A DNA stretch of 64,000 bases from Sphingobium cupriresistens. Lineage in GTDB: Bacteria > Pseudomonadota > Alphaproteobacteria > Sphingomonadales > Sphingomonadaceae. The notes under the pieces were generated by a model. The model ran no database searches. It had not been told where the DNA came from and worked only from the letters and a program-made list of their open reading frames with translations. The stretch lies in NCBI RefSeq assembly GCF_004152865.1, contig NZ_SEOO01000007.1, positions 1 through 64,000 on the forward strand, in the 5' to 3' direction. The translations under genes were made by a program, and so were the position numbers. This document shows, one piece after another, positions 55,540 through 64,000 of the stretch. Positions within the stretch are counted from its first letter, which is position 1. Every line of letters starts with the position of its first letter.

Positions 55540-55746
55540 ATGGGTCGGCGCGGAGCAGTTATGCAGGACAGGCGGGAGCAGGATGGCCAGATGGCCGACA
55601 ATATGTTCGGGCGCTGGCGCGCGCGTCTGGCGCAGGCCCTGTTGCGCGAACCGTTGGTCGTGCTGATCGAGGGGCACGCCGACGCGCTGTTCCCATTGTC
55701 CGGTCTGGACGACAATGCTGTGCCTTTGCGCGAAACGGTGAATTGA
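55540..55746 (+). CDS. Possible small hypothetical protein
   Basis: A 68-residue frame (alternative ATG at 55561) reads AQALLREPLVVLIEGHADALFPLSGLDDN. It has no signal or domain I recognise, and the ribosome-binding site is weak. Codon use is compatible with coding. It lies alone before the nitroreductase. Treat as tentative. Confidence 0.35.
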   Translation: MGRRGAVMQDRREQDGQMADNMFGRWRARLAQALLREPLVVLIEGHADALFPLSGLDDNAVPLRETVN

Positions 55747-55825
55747 CGGATCGATCATTTCGCGATCGCGAAAGACGGCCTAGATCGGCGTCTCATTCCT
55801 TTTCTCCCCTTTCCCAGGAGTTAGC

Positions 55826-56419
55826 ATGGCCACCAACCCCCGCGCCGTAACCCGCGCCGTCGACAGCCTGTTTCTGGAGCGCTGGTCGCCGCGCGCGTTC
55901 GATTCCTCCGCAATTGCGCAGGACGATCTCGACACCATCTTTGATGCGGCCCGCTGGGCGCCGTCGGCGTTCAACTATCAGCCCTGGCGCTTCCTCTATG
56001 CTCATCGCGACAGCGCCGACTGGTCGCGCTTCCTGCGCTTGCTGCTGCCCTTCAACCAGGCCTGGGTGCAAAATGCCGGCGCAATCGTCTTCATTCTGTC
56101 CGACACGCTGATGGCGGCGCCGGGGTCGGAGGATTATAAACCCTCGCACAGCCATAGTTTCGATGCGGGCGCGGCCTGGGCGCTGCTGGCGTTGCAGGCG
56201 ACGCGGCTGGGCTATCACACCCATGGCATGACCGGCGTCGATTTCGACAAGGCGCGCGCCGAACTGGCGGTGCCGGAGCGTTTCCGCATCGAGGCGGCGG
56301 TCGCGATCGGCCGGCAGGGCGACAAGGCGGTGCTGCCCGAAGCGTTGCAGGCGCGCGAGGAGCCCAGCGACCGCAAACCGATCGAGGCGTTCGCCCATTC
56401 AGGCAATTTCGCGGGCTGA
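55826..56419 (+). CDS. Nitroreductase family protein
   Basis: The 197-residue FMN-dependent oxidoreductase has the opening LERWSPRAFD, the FMN-binding AARWAPSAFNYQPWRF, SFDAGAAWALLALQATRLGYHTHGMTG and a carboxy-terminal GRQGDKAVLPEAL. It reduces nitro compounds or flavin-accessible substrates; the natural substrate is unknown. It has a CCCAGGAG ribosome-binding site. Confidence 0.93.
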   Translation: MATNPRAVTRAVDSLFLERWSPRAFDSSAIAQDDLDTIFDAARWAPSAFNYQPWRFLYAHRDSADWSRFLRLLLPFNQAWVQNAGAIVFILSDTLMAAPGSEDYKPSHSHSFDAGAAWALLALQATRLGYHTHGMTGVDFDKARAELAVPERFRIEAAVAIGRQGDKAVLPEALQAREEPSDRKPIEAFAHSGNFAG

Positions 56420-56525
56420 CATAGGATATCGCTCGCTCGCCTTGCGGTGAGTGGGGTATTTGAGGCACGATGGCGAAGGGCGTCGCATCGGCGGCGCGCC
56501 TTTGTCCCATGAGTGCCTGTCGTCC

Positions 56526-57104
56526 ATGTCCCTGTCCGCAATGATCGCCGAAAGCGCCGTCCCCGCCGTCGTGACGAATCCACGATTGCCCGACAATCCG
56601 ATCGTCGACTGCAACGACGCCTTCATGGCGCTGACGGGCTATGCCCGCGACGAAATTGTCGGCCGCAATTGTCGCTTTCTGCGGGGGGCGGACACGGACG
56701 GTGCGAGCACCGACATGATCCGCGCCGCTATCCGCGACAACCGACCGGCGCTGATCGAACTGCTCAATTATCGCAAGGACGGCACCCCTTTTCGCAATGC
56801 GCTGATGATCGCGCCGATTTTCGGCGCGGACGGGACGCTTAACTATTTTCTGGGATCGCAGATGGCGGTCGAAGCGGCGGCGAGTCAGCGCGCGGACGAC
56901 GCCATCGCGCTGATCGGCACGCTGACCCAGCGCCAGCGCGCGGTGCTGGTCGGCATGGCGCAAGGGCGCCTGAACAAGCAGATCGCCTATGATCTGGGCC
57001 TGACCGAACGCACGGTGAAGATGCACCGGGCCGCGATGCTGCGCGCGCTGAACGTGCGCACCGCGGCGGAGGGCATAAGGCTGGCGATCGAGGCGGGGCT
57101 GTAG
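56526..57104 (+). CDS. LOV-HTH (EL222-like) blue-light-responsive transcription factor
   Basis: The 192-residue protein has a LOV-type PAS domain (residues about 10-120) with the photoactive motif GRNCRFLRG, where C49 would form the flavin adduct, plus the DxNPIVDCNDAFMALTGY segment. A LuxR-type HTH follows at about 133-190 (LTQRQRAVLVGMAQGRLNKQIAYDLGLTERTVK). EL222 from Erythrobacter has the same architecture: light releases the HTH for DNA binding. The start is uncertain; an in-frame ATG at 56451 adds 25 non-homologous residues. Confidence 0.9.
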   Translation: MSLSAMIAESAVPAVVTNPRLPDNPIVDCNDAFMALTGYARDEIVGRNCRFLRGADTDGASTDMIRAAIRDNRPALIELLNYRKDGTPFRNALMIAPIFGADGTLNYFLGSQMAVEAAASQRADDAIALIGTLTQRQRAVLVGMAQGRLNKQIAYDLGLTERTVKMHRAAMLRALNVRTAAEGIRLAIEAGL

Positions 57105-57125
57105 GATGGCGCGGGCGCATCGCTG

Positions 57126-57800
57126 ATGGTGTTGCTGGGCATTGCGATCATCGTGGCCGGCTTTCTGCTGCGTTTCCATCCGCTGCTGGTGATCCTGGCG
57201 TCGGCGATCGTCACGGGTCTGGCCGCGGGTCTTGATCCGCTGGCGATACTGGCGGCGTTCGGCAAGGCGTTCAACGAGGCGCGCTATGTCAGCATCATCT
57301 GGATCGTGCTGCCGGTCGTCGGCCTGCTGGAGGCGCATGGATTGCAGGAGCGGGCGCGCGGCTTGATCGCGAAGATGCGCGGGGCGACGGTCGGGCGCTT
57401 CCTGACCTTCTACCTGATCCTGCGGCAGATGCTGGCCGCGGTCGGGCTGACCTCCGTCGCCGGACATCCGCAGACGGTGCGCCCGCTGGTTGCGCCGATC
57501 GCCGAGGCGGCGGCGGAAACCCAGGCGGGTCAACTGCGGGAGGATGAGCGCGAGAAGATTAAGGCCTGGGCCGCGGCGACCGACAATGTCGGCCTGTTCT
57601 TTGGCGAGGATATTTTCCTGGCGATCGGATCGATCCTGCTGATCAAGGGGCTGCTGGAGCAATATGGCATCGGCCTGGAGCCGCTCCAGCTCTCGGTCTG
57701 GGCGATCCCGACGGCGATCGCCGCGCTGCTGATCCACGGCTTTCGCCTGTGGCGGCTCGACAAGCGGCTGGCGCGCATCCGGGCGGAGCGCGCGCCATGA
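57126..57800 (+). CDS. DUF969 family membrane protein
   Basis: The 224-residue protein has about five hydrophobic segments and the DUF969 motifs HPLLVILASAIVTGLAAGLDP, FGKAFNEARYVSIIWIVLPVVGLLE and VGLTSVAGHPQTVRPL. It is always paired with DUF979; the pair is thought to be a two-component transporter, and 5-oxoproline has been suggested from neighbouring genes in other bacteria. The start is 21 bases after the LOV-HTH stop and overlaps the next gene. Confidence 0.9.
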   Translation: MVLLGIAIIVAGFLLRFHPLLVILASAIVTGLAAGLDPLAILAAFGKAFNEARYVSIIWIVLPVVGLLEAHGLQERARGLIAKMRGATVGRFLTFYLILRQMLAAVGLTSVAGHPQTVRPLVAPIAEAAAETQAGQLREDEREKIKAWAAATDNVGLFFGEDIFLAIGSILLIKGLLEQYGIGLEPLQLSVWAIPTAIAALLIHGFRLWRLDKRLARIRAERAP

Positions 57801-58732
57801 TCACGCTGGACTGGGTCTATGCGTTGGCGGGCGCGGTGTTCGCCGCCTTTGCGCTGCTGGGCTTGGCCGACCGGGGGAACCCGCGCCGCTGGACCACGGC
57901 CGCCTTCTGGGCGTTGCTCGCGACATCCATGTGGGCGGGCGACGCGCTGGGCGACCTGGGCAATGGCGTGCTGGTGCTGGGCCTGGTCGCGCTGGGCGCA
58001 CTGGGGCTTGGCCGGGGCGATGGCGTGGTGCCGCCGGAGGTGCGGCAGGCGCGGGCTGATCGCTTCGGCAACCGGTTGTTCGCCATCGCGCTCATCATCC
58101 CGGTGACGGCGCTGGTCGGCACCTTCCTGTTCAAGGCCGCGCCGGGGTGGTTCGATACGAAACAGGCGACGCTGATTGCGCTGGCGCTGGGCGTATTGAT
58201 CGCGATGACGGCGGGGTGCCTGTGGCTGCGGGCCGGGCCACTGGTGCCGTTGCAGCAGGGGCGGCGGCTGATGGACTGTGTCGGCTGGGCCGCGATCCTG
58301 CCGCAGATGCTGGCCAGCCTGGGCGCGGTGTTTGCGCTGGCGGGGGTCGGTGATGTCGTGGGCAGCATCGTGCAACAGGCGATCCCGCAGGGCAGCCTGC
58401 TCGGCGCGGTGATCGCTTACGGGCTGGGCATGGCGTTGTTCACCATGGTCATGGGCAACGCCTTCGCCGCCTTCCCGGTGATGACCGCAGCGATCGGTAT
58501 TCCGCTGTTGATCCGCACCTATCATGGCGATCCGGCGATCGTGTGCGCGATCGGGATGCTGGCGGGCTTTTGCGGCACCCTGTTGACGCCGATGGCGGCC
58601 AATTTCAACCTGGTCCCGGCCGCCCTGCTGGAACTGAAGGACAAGCATGGCGTCATCAAGCGGCAGGTCGGCACCGCCGTCCCGCTGCTGATCGTCAACA
58701 TCGCGCTCATCTACTGGCTGGCTTTCCCATGA
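57797..58732 (+). CDS. DUF979 family membrane protein
   Basis: The 311-residue protein has nine or ten membrane segments and the DUF979 sequence LFKAAPGWFDTKQATLIALALG, SLGAVFALAGVGDVVG and FAAFPVMTAAIGIPLL. It is the partner of the DUF969 subunit and overlaps it by four bases; its stop in turn overlaps the DUF2891 start. Substrate unknown. Confidence 0.9.
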   Translation: MITLDWVYALAGAVFAAFALLGLADRGNPRRWTTAAFWALLATSMWAGDALGDLGNGVLVLGLVALGALGLGRGDGVVPPEVRQARADRFGNRLFAIALIIPVTALVGTFLFKAAPGWFDTKQATLIALALGVLIAMTAGCLWLRAGPLVPLQQGRRLMDCVGWAAILPQMLASLGAVFALAGVGDVVGSIVQQAIPQGSLLGAVIAYGLGMALFTMVMGNAFAAFPVMTAAIGIPLLIRTYHGDPAIVCAIGMLAGFCGTLLTPMAANFNLVPAALLELKDKHGVIKRQVGTAVPLLIVNIALIYWLAFP

Positions 58733-59718
58733 CGCTTCTGACGCCCGACATCGCCGATCGTTTCGCGACTTTGACCCTGTCGCATCTGGGGCGGCGCTAC
58801 CCCTACAAGATGGACCTGGTGATGGCCGGGCCGGAGGATGCGCGGCCGCCAGAAGAGCATCACCCGATCTTCCATGGCAGTTTCGACTGGCACAGCTGCG
58901 TCCATGGCTGGTGGCAGGTGGTGCGTTTGATGCGCCTGTTCCCCGGCATGGCGCAGGCCGGCGCGATCCGGGCGCGGGCCGACGCGATGCTGGTGCGGGA
59001 CAAGGTTGCGGGGGAGCTGGCCTTTCTGCACCGGCCGCTGAGCGCCGGGTTCGAGCGGCCCTATGGCTGGGCCTGGGCGCTGGCGCTGCACGATGAACTG
59101 GCGCGGCATGACGCGCCCTGGGCGGAAGCCTTCGCGCCGCTGGCGGGGGCTTTTGCCGCGCGTTTCCATGCTTTCCTGCCCAAGCTGACCTATCCGCTGC
59201 GGGTCGGCACCCATTTCAACATCGCCTTCGCGCTGACGCTGACGCTGGACTGGGCGGAGACGCGCGATCCGGCGCTGGTCTCGCTGATCCGCGACAAGGC
59301 GCTGGGCTGGTTCGGGCGGGACCGGGGATGCCAGGCGTGGGAGCCGGGCGGTGACGAATTTCTCTCGCCCGCGCTGTGCGAGGCGTTGCTGATGAGCCGG
59401 TTGCTGGACCGCCCGGCCTTTGCCGACTGGTTCCACGGCTTCCTGCCCGACCTGGCGCAGGGCGAACCGGCCACTTTGTTCACGCCCGCCACCGTGTCAG
59501 ACCGCAGCGACGGCAAGATCGCGCATCTCGACGGTCTGAACCTCAGCCGCGCCTGGTGCTGGCGGGCGATCGCCGCCGCGCTGGGGCCGGACGATGCGGT
59601 GGCCCTGTTGGCGCAGGACGCCACGCGGGTGCATGTCGCCGCCAGCCTGCCCCATGTCGCGGGCGATTATATGGGCGAACATTGGCTCGCCACCTTCGCC
59701 CTGCTGGCGCTGGAATAG
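58729..59718 (+). CDS. DUF2891 family protein
   Basis: The 329-residue protein has the family motifs HPIFHGSFDWHSCVHGWWQVVRLMR, RPYGWAWALALHDEL, THFNIAFALTLTLDWAE and LDGLNLSRAWCWRAIAAAL, an alpha/alpha-toroid-like pattern. No catalytic activity is established. It is translationally coupled to DUF979, so it may process the transported compound in the cytoplasm. Confidence 0.88.
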   Translation: MTLLTPDIADRFATLTLSHLGRRYPYKMDLVMAGPEDARPPEEHHPIFHGSFDWHSCVHGWWQVVRLMRLFPGMAQAGAIRARADAMLVRDKVAGELAFLHRPLSAGFERPYGWAWALALHDELARHDAPWAEAFAPLAGAFAARFHAFLPKLTYPLRVGTHFNIAFALTLTLDWAETRDPALVSLIRDKALGWFGRDRGCQAWEPGGDEFLSPALCEALLMSRLLDRPAFADWFHGFLPDLAQGEPATLFTPATVSDRSDGKIAHLDGLNLSRAWCWRAIAAALGPDDAVALLAQDATRVHVAASLPHVAGDYMGEHWLATFALLALE

Positions 59719-59721
59719 GGG

Positions 59722-60447
59722 TCAGTTCGTCACGGCATGGACGAACATATAGCCTTCGTTGCGGATGGTGCGGATGACCGGGCCTTTCAGGCCGCAGGCG
59801 GACAGTTTGCGGCGCAGGCGGCAGAGCTGGACATCGATCGACCGGTCATAATGGTCGGCGGTCGCGCCATGGACGCGGTCGAGCAGGCGGCTGCGGTCCA
59901 GCACCTGGCGCGGATGTTCGACAAAGACGCGCAATAGCTGAAATTCGCCGTCCGAGAGGGACACGGCCGTTCCTTTCGGATCGAATAGCTGGCCGGTGGT
60001 CATGTCCACGCGCCAGCCGTCGAACGAGGCGAAGCTGCGTGCGGTAGCGGCGGCGTTCAGGGGCGCGCCCGGCGCCATCCGGCCGCGTAGCGCGGCGCGG
60101 ATGCGGGCCAGCAGTTCGCGCGGGTTGGCGGGTTTGCACAGGCAATCCTCCGCGCCCAGCTCCAGCGCGGCGATCCGGTCCGCTTCGCCGCAGGCGGCGC
60201 TATGGACGATCACCGGCAGGCGGCGCTCGATCGCCAGTTCGTGCAGCAGCGCCGCCCCCTGTTCCGGGGCGATGGCGGGGTCGAGCACCACCAGCGCATA
60301 ATCATGCCGCGCCAGCGCCGCGCGCATCTGCAACGGGGTTTCCACGCCTACCACGATCAGGCCGTAGTTGGCGAAATTATCGGCCAACTGGGCGAGCTGG
60401 GCGCTGTCGTTATCGACGATGAGAAGGCGACTGTGCGAGATCGTCAT
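59722..60447 (-). CDS. OmpR-type response regulator
   Basis: The 241-residue protein has a receiver domain with D12 and D14, phosphoacceptor D56, S83 and K105, all in place, and a winged-helix DNA-binding domain (LSDGEFQLLRVFVEHPRQVLDRSRLLDRV and IDVQLCRLRRKL). No sensor kinase gene is nearby. It overlaps the 3' end of the sulfotransferase gene by 38 bases, so it is likely part of the surface-polymer operon, whose expression it may control. Confidence 0.9.
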   Translation of the reverse strand: MTISHSRLLIVDNDSAQLAQLADNFANYGLIVVGVETPLQMRAALARHDYALVVLDPAIAPEQGAALLHELAIERRLPVIVHSAACGEADRIAALELGAEDCLCKPANPRELLARIRAALRGRMAPGAPLNAAATARSFASFDGWRVDMTTGQLFDPKGTAVSLSDGEFQLLRVFVEHPRQVLDRSRLLDRVHGATADHYDRSIDVQLCRLRRKLSACGLKGPVIRTIRNEGYMFVHAVTN

Positions 60448-61402
60448 GCCCGCAAGGACGCTGCCGCCAGCGCAAAACCGTCCCGTCCTGATTGTCCACG
60501 CGCAGTTGCCATTGCAGTCGCGCCGCCAGCAATTGCTCGCCCGGTGCGAAATGGGCGCGCAGCCGGTCGCCCAGCGCAGCGTCCAGCAGGTCGTGCGTCG
60601 CCAGCGGACGGCCGAACCGGCCGGACGCATTGGCGCGGCGCAGCAGGCGGCGACTGACGCCGTACCAGCCGGGAATGTCGATCAGCCAGCTTTTGTCGGC
60701 GACGGCGCGGCGGGTGAACAGGTTCATCGCCCGCGCCAGCCAGAGCAGCGGGCGGCTGAGCGAAGGGTTGCGCGCGCGCCAGTCGATATGGGCAAGGTCC
60801 ACGTCCAGCCCGAAGCGCGCGGCATAGGCGGCGGCGAAGCCGCGCGGATCGGCGCGGAAATCCTCATAGCGAAAGACATGGACGCGGTCCGGCCCGAACA
60901 GCGCGTCATAATGGGCGATCAGGCGGATCGTGTCGAAATGGTCGAGGCGGAAGCCCGGCGCCTCGTCGCGTTCGGGCGCCACCGGGCTGAGCGAATCGCG
61001 GCCGAACAGATAGCGTTTGAGGCCGAAGGTGCCGCCGCCCTTCACATATTGCAGCCAGGCCGACACGATCGCCGACAGCGGATCGCGCACGAAGATGACG
61101 ATCTGCGCATCGGGCAGGGTGCGGCGGATGCGATCGGCGACATCCTTGCTGAGGTTGCCGGCCAGGCCGCCATTATGCAGCCCGCCGGTCAGATTTTCCT
61201 CGCACAAGATCATATCGTCAGGCGCGTCGCCCAGCCGCCGCCGCGCCGCCGCCGGATCGAAATGCAGCGCGCCGACGTCGAGGAAGGCGGCGCGCACGGT
61301 GGCGCGCGGGATGTAGCGACGGTTGCGGATGGCCGGGTAGAAGCTGTCCTGGAACCAGGTCGTGCCGGTCTTGTGATAGCCGATATGGACGATCGCAGCC
61401 AT
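60410..61402 (-). CDS. Sulfotransferase family protein
   Basis: The 330-residue protein begins MAAIVHIGYHKTGTTWFQDSF with the PAPS phosphosulfate loop (KTGTT), and the 3'-phosphate loop IVIFVRDPLSAIVSAWLQY. These are the two PAPS-binding motifs of sulfotransferases. Sulfation of a capsular or exopolysaccharide glycan is a reasonable guess from its neighbours. Its start shares one base with the stop of the GT4 gene (TGATG). Confidence 0.87.
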   Translation of the reverse strand: MAAIVHIGYHKTGTTWFQDSFYPAIRNRRYIPRATVRAAFLDVGALHFDPAAARRRLGDAPDDMILCEENLTGGLHNGGLAGNLSKDVADRIRRTLPDAQIVIFVRDPLSAIVSAWLQYVKGGGTFGLKRYLFGRDSLSPVAPERDEAPGFRLDHFDTIRLIAHYDALFGPDRVHVFRYEDFRADPRGFAAAYAARFGLDVDLAHIDWRARNPSLSRPLLWLARAMNLFTRRAVADKSWLIDIPGWYGVSRRLLRRANASGRFGRPLATHDLLDAALGDRLRAHFAPGEQLLAARLQWQLRVDNQDGTVLRWRQRPCGHDDLAQSPSHRR

Positions 61403-62547
61403 CAGGCGGCTTTCGCCAGGGTTGCAGACATGACCACATCCGCATCGCCTTGGCCCAGGCAAAGGCGGCAATGCCGGTCCCAGGACAGGCTGTCCGCCGC
61501 CCAGGCGCGCGCTCTGTCGCCGATCCGGCGGCACAAGGCCGGGTCGGCGACCAGCCGGTCGAGCGCGGTGCGGATCGCGTCGATCGACTGGCCATCGACG
61601 ACGAGGCCGGTCACGCCGTCGCGGACGAATTCGGCCGGGCCGCCATCGCGGCCGACGATGCACGCCAGCCCCTGCGCCATGGCGTCGGCCACCGACAGGC
61701 CGAAGCCCTCGATTTCCGCGCCGTCCTCCATCGCGATCTGGGGGTGAAGGAAGATGTCGGCCGCCGCATAGGCGTCGGCCAGGTCGGCGGTCGATACATA
61801 GCCGGCCATGGTGACCACGCCGTCGAGGCCGCAATGGCGGATCGTCTCGCGCACCCGCACCGTATCGACGCCGCGGCCGATGATGACATGGCGCAGATGC
61901 GCGCCGTCCTGAACACAGCCGGCGACCGCCCGCACGGCGGCGGCGATATTCTTGCGCGCGACGAGGCGGCAGACGGTGAGCAATTGCGCGCCGCCCGCGC
62001 CCCGCGCAAAGGCGGTGGGCGCGCGATCGGCCGGCATGACCACGCCGTTCCAGACGGTGATGGTGCGGGCCGCCAGATGGGGCAGGCGACCCAGCAACAG
62101 CGTGCGCGTCACGTCGCTGACCGCGACGATCCGCCGCGCGCGATGCAGCACCAGCCGCAACAGCAGCAGCGCGACGCCGCGCGGCCGCCCGACCTCCCGG
62201 CCATGGACGGTGACGACCAGCGGACGCGGGAAGAGGAGGGCGGGCAGCGCCGCGCGCCAGGTGCAGGCATGGATCAGGGCAGGGCGATCGCCGCCGATCC
62301 AGGCGCCGAGCATCGCTCGGAACAGCCGGGCATAGACCGCCAGCATGGCCGCCACGCCGACGTCGATCAGATCGATCCCGTCCTGTCGCACCCGGCGTGG
62401 GCCGGCGGAGGATTTGGCGAAGATGGTGACGCGGCGTCCCTGCGCGGCATAGGCGCGGGCGACTTCGCGCGCATAGGTCTGCACGCCGCCCTCATCGGGT
62501 GCGTAGACGCGGGCGACGATCCAGAGTGATGCAGGTGAGTCAGACAT
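61402..62547 (-). CDS. Glycosyltransferase family 4 (GT-B fold)
   Basis: The 381-residue protein has GGVQTYAREVARAYAAQGRRV near the start, the domain boundary TVCRLVARKNIAAAVRAVAG, and a carboxy-terminal GxxEGFGLSVADAMAQGLACIVGRDGGPAEFV (key residues E-I-E-G-F-G-L-S) that binds the nucleotide-sugar. It transfers a sugar during polymer assembly in the cytoplasm. Its 5' end overlaps the preceding gene by eight bases. Confidence 0.92.
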   Translation of the reverse strand: MSDSPASLWIVARVYAPDEGGVQTYAREVARAYAAQGRRVTIFAKSSAGPRRVRQDGIDLIDVGVAAMLAVYARLFRAMLGAWIGGDRPALIHACTWRAALPALLFPRPLVVTVHGREVGRPRGVALLLLRLVLHRARRIVAVSDVTRTLLLGRLPHLAARTITVWNGVVMPADRAPTAFARGAGGAQLLTVCRLVARKNIAAAVRAVAGCVQDGAHLRHVIIGRGVDTVRVRETIRHCGLDGVVTMAGYVSTADLADAYAAADIFLHPQIAMEDGAEIEGFGLSVADAMAQGLACIVGRDGGPAEFVRDGVTGLVVDGQSIDAIRTALDRLVADPALCRRIGDRARAWAADSLSWDRHCRLCLGQGDADVVMSATLAKAA

Positions 62548-63796
62548 GGGCGGCCCGCTCCAGCCGGGGGAGGCCATCCAGGGCGGGGCGCGCCACCGAC
62601 TGGCTGCGCGCGAGATAATGGGTCAGCGCCCGCGCCGCGCGGACGCTGGCGGCGTCGCCAAGAGCGTCGCCAAGCGCGTCGAACGTGCGGGCGACGCCTT
62701 GCCGCTGCGCCTCCGCATAGGCGGTGTGGCTGGCGATGGCGTCGGCCGCCGCATCGGCGATGCCCTGCGCCGACTCCAGCACCGGACCGTAACGCCAATG
62801 GCCATAGCTGCGGTCCTCCTGCCAATCCGCGCGATGGCCGTTCAGGAACAGGCAGGGGCGTGGGCGGGCGAGATATTCGTAGATCTGGCTGGAGACGTCG
62901 CCCAGATAGAGCGAGGCCATATGGACATAGCGCATGTCGATGCTGGCCCGGCTGCCCAGGTCGATATGGACATGGGGCAGGCGCGCGAGGTCGGCGAGGC
63001 GGCGCTCCATCGCGGCGCGGCGTCGCCGATTGTCGAACAGGCGGATGTGCGGCGCGACGATCAGGTTGAACCGGTCGTCCTGCACGAACTGGCGGATGAC
63101 ATCCTCCCCCATGGCCGGCCAGGAGGAGAGGCGGGGCGAGAAATGCGGATTGTAGAGAATGACCGGCCGGTCCTGCGCGAACAGGCGCTGGCGGTCGCTT
63201 TTGGGACCGGTCAGGTCGAACTTGCTGTAGCCGGTGATGGCGTAATGGCCTTCGCGGATCAGCCCTTCGTCCAGCATCCGCCGCCGCTGCTTTTCGCCGG
63301 CCAGCAGGACGAAGTCGAACCGGGCGATGCGCCGGTCATAGCCGACCGCCCGGTCGCCTGCGCCATGGCAGGTGTGGATGAAGCGGGTGCGCGACAGGCC
63401 CAGCCGCTTGAGCAGCAATGATGTGCGTTCGGGCAGGACGATCGCGTCATAATGCGCCAGGCGCCGCCGCGCGGCGAGCAAGGCGGGCAGCTTGGGCGGG
63501 ATCGTGCCGCCGGTCAGGCCAGCGAGCGCGTCCAGCCAGCGCCCGCCGCAACGCAGGAAGCGGATCGGCCCGGCCCCGCGGGTGGCGGCGATGTCGCGCG
63601 CCAGCGCCAGATGATCGTCGGTCGCGGCCATGACGTCCACGGTGAAGGCCGGATCGCGCGACAGTTCGATCGCGACCGGCAGGGCGTGGAAAAGCTGGTG
63701 GATTTGCGCGTTGAAGAAGAAGCACAGCCGTTGTGGCGGGGCCAACGCCGCAGCATCGCTCCGGTCGAACCAGTCGCGTCCCATGATAAACTCCAT
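62540..63796 (-). CDS. CDP-glycerol glycerophosphotransferase family protein
   Basis: The 418-residue protein has the GT-B-like fold of the TagB/TagF group: FIHTCHGAGDRAVGYD, the HIRLFDNRR loop, and VHMASLYLGDVSSQIYEYLARPRPCLFLNGH with the conserved Asp-Ser/Gln patch. In Gram-positive bacteria such enzymes add glycerol phosphate to teichoic acid; in proteobacteria they act in capsule or O-antigen synthesis. It leads the minus-strand cluster; two ATGs at 63796 and 63784 are possible. Confidence 0.87.
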   Translation of the reverse strand: MEFIMGRDWFDRSDAAALAPPQRLCFFFNAQIHQLFHALPVAIELSRDPAFTVDVMAATDDHLALARDIAATRGAGPIRFLRCGGRWLDALAGLTGGTIPPKLPALLAARRRLAHYDAIVLPERTSLLLKRLGLSRTRFIHTCHGAGDRAVGYDRRIARFDFVLLAGEKQRRRMLDEGLIREGHYAITGYSKFDLTGPKSDRQRLFAQDRPVILYNPHFSPRLSSWPAMGEDVIRQFVQDDRFNLIVAPHIRLFDNRRRRAAMERRLADLARLPHVHIDLGSRASIDMRYVHMASLYLGDVSSQIYEYLARPRPCLFLNGHRADWQEDRSYGHWRYGPVLESAQGIADAAADAIASHTAYAEAQRQGVARTFDALGDALGDAASVRAARALTHYLARSQSVARPALDGLPRLERAAHV

Positions 63797-63933
63797 TCGA
63801 TCAGACCCGAATGGAGGGATGGCGGACTTTTATCGCGGAGGAATTTCAGCGTGCGTCAGGGCGTGGACGGCTTGCAACATTCGCGCGACGTCACGGCCGG
63901 GCAACGTCATGAACGCCGCCCGGCCGCCAGGAT

Positions 63934-64000
63934 TTAGTGGCGCAGCAACTCGTTGATGCCGGTCTTGGACCGCGTCTGGGCATCCACGCGCTTGACGATC
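63934..64000 (-). CDS. Carboxy terminus of an unidentified gene cut by the window edge
   Basis: Reading from the right edge the minus strand encodes IVKRVDAQTRSKTGINELLRH and a TAA at 63934-63936. The reading frame is open to the edge and has normal codon use, so it is very likely the last 22 residues of a larger protein. I cannot name the family from this length. Confidence 0.6.
   Translation of the reverse strand, partial: IVKRVDAQTRSKTGINELLRH

Noticed and set aside
56091-57737. A 548-codon minus-strand frame
   Set aside because: It runs antisense through the nitroreductase, LOV-HTH and DUF969 genes and is low-complexity Gln/Arg/His-rich.

Overview
The window looks like a chromosomal segment of a sphingomonad (Sphingomonadaceae; Sphingobium or Sphingomonas relatives are the best guess). 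The sequence is GC-rich throughout. It carries an ATP12-type F1 assembly chaperone, an alphaproteobacterial SspB, CrtZ beta-carotene hydroxylase, HspQ, a PEP-CTERM protein and a short LOV-HTH photoreceptor of the kind known from Erythrobacter. The assignment rests on gene content only; there is no rRNA or other taxonomic marker in the window.

Positions 1-35,333 are ordinary core genome. An Lrp-type regulator diverges from a DMT exporter. A tightly overlapping operon follows: crcB, an RluC/D pseudouridine synthase, a PaiB-like protein, a HAD phosphatase, a small membrane protein and ATP12. Then come a TPR protein, two L,D-transpeptidases with a lipoprotein between them, and a deacetylase-fold enzyme. 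The histidine cluster runs hisB, a YciI-like gene, hisH, hisA, hisF, an inserted PEP-CTERM gene, hisE. After it are sspB, fumC, gmk, a MidA-like methyltransferase, lgt, a GIY-YIG gene bracketed by perfect inverted repeats, crtZ, mscS, metC, sseA, queF, an M1 peptidase, a phytase, an OPT transporter, an SGNH hydrolase, hspQ and tRNA-Ser(CGA).

From the tRNA to about 55.05 kb the window is an accessory island made of three blocks. The first is a four-gene minus-strand operon: a ZorA-like proton-channel protein with a long coiled tail (5' truncated), a ZorB-like OmpA/MotB protein, an unrecognised 179-residue protein and a membrane-anchored staphylococcal-nuclease protein. This resembles a Zorya defence core with an unfamiliar nuclease partner. 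The second is a decayed HK97-type prophage: portal fragment, protease, capsid, connectors, a tail-region fragment and lysis genes, with no terminase, tail module or integrase. The third is a plus-strand defence operon of a Phd-like antitoxin, hsdM, hsdS, a DUF262/DUF1524 protein, hsdR and a protein with a HEPN-like R-X4-H motif, in which each gene overlaps the next. It is divergent from a GIY-YIG/DUF4357 gene. The island's right edge abuts a broken cation-diffusion-facilitator gene.

From 55.5 kb to the end the core genome resumes: a nitroreductase, the LOV-HTH photoreceptor, a DUF969/DUF979/DUF2891 set, and a minus-strand surface-polymer cluster (CDP-glycerol-type transferase, GT4 glycosyltransferase, sulfotransferase, OmpR-type response regulator). 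The 3' end of a further minus-strand gene is cut by the window edge.
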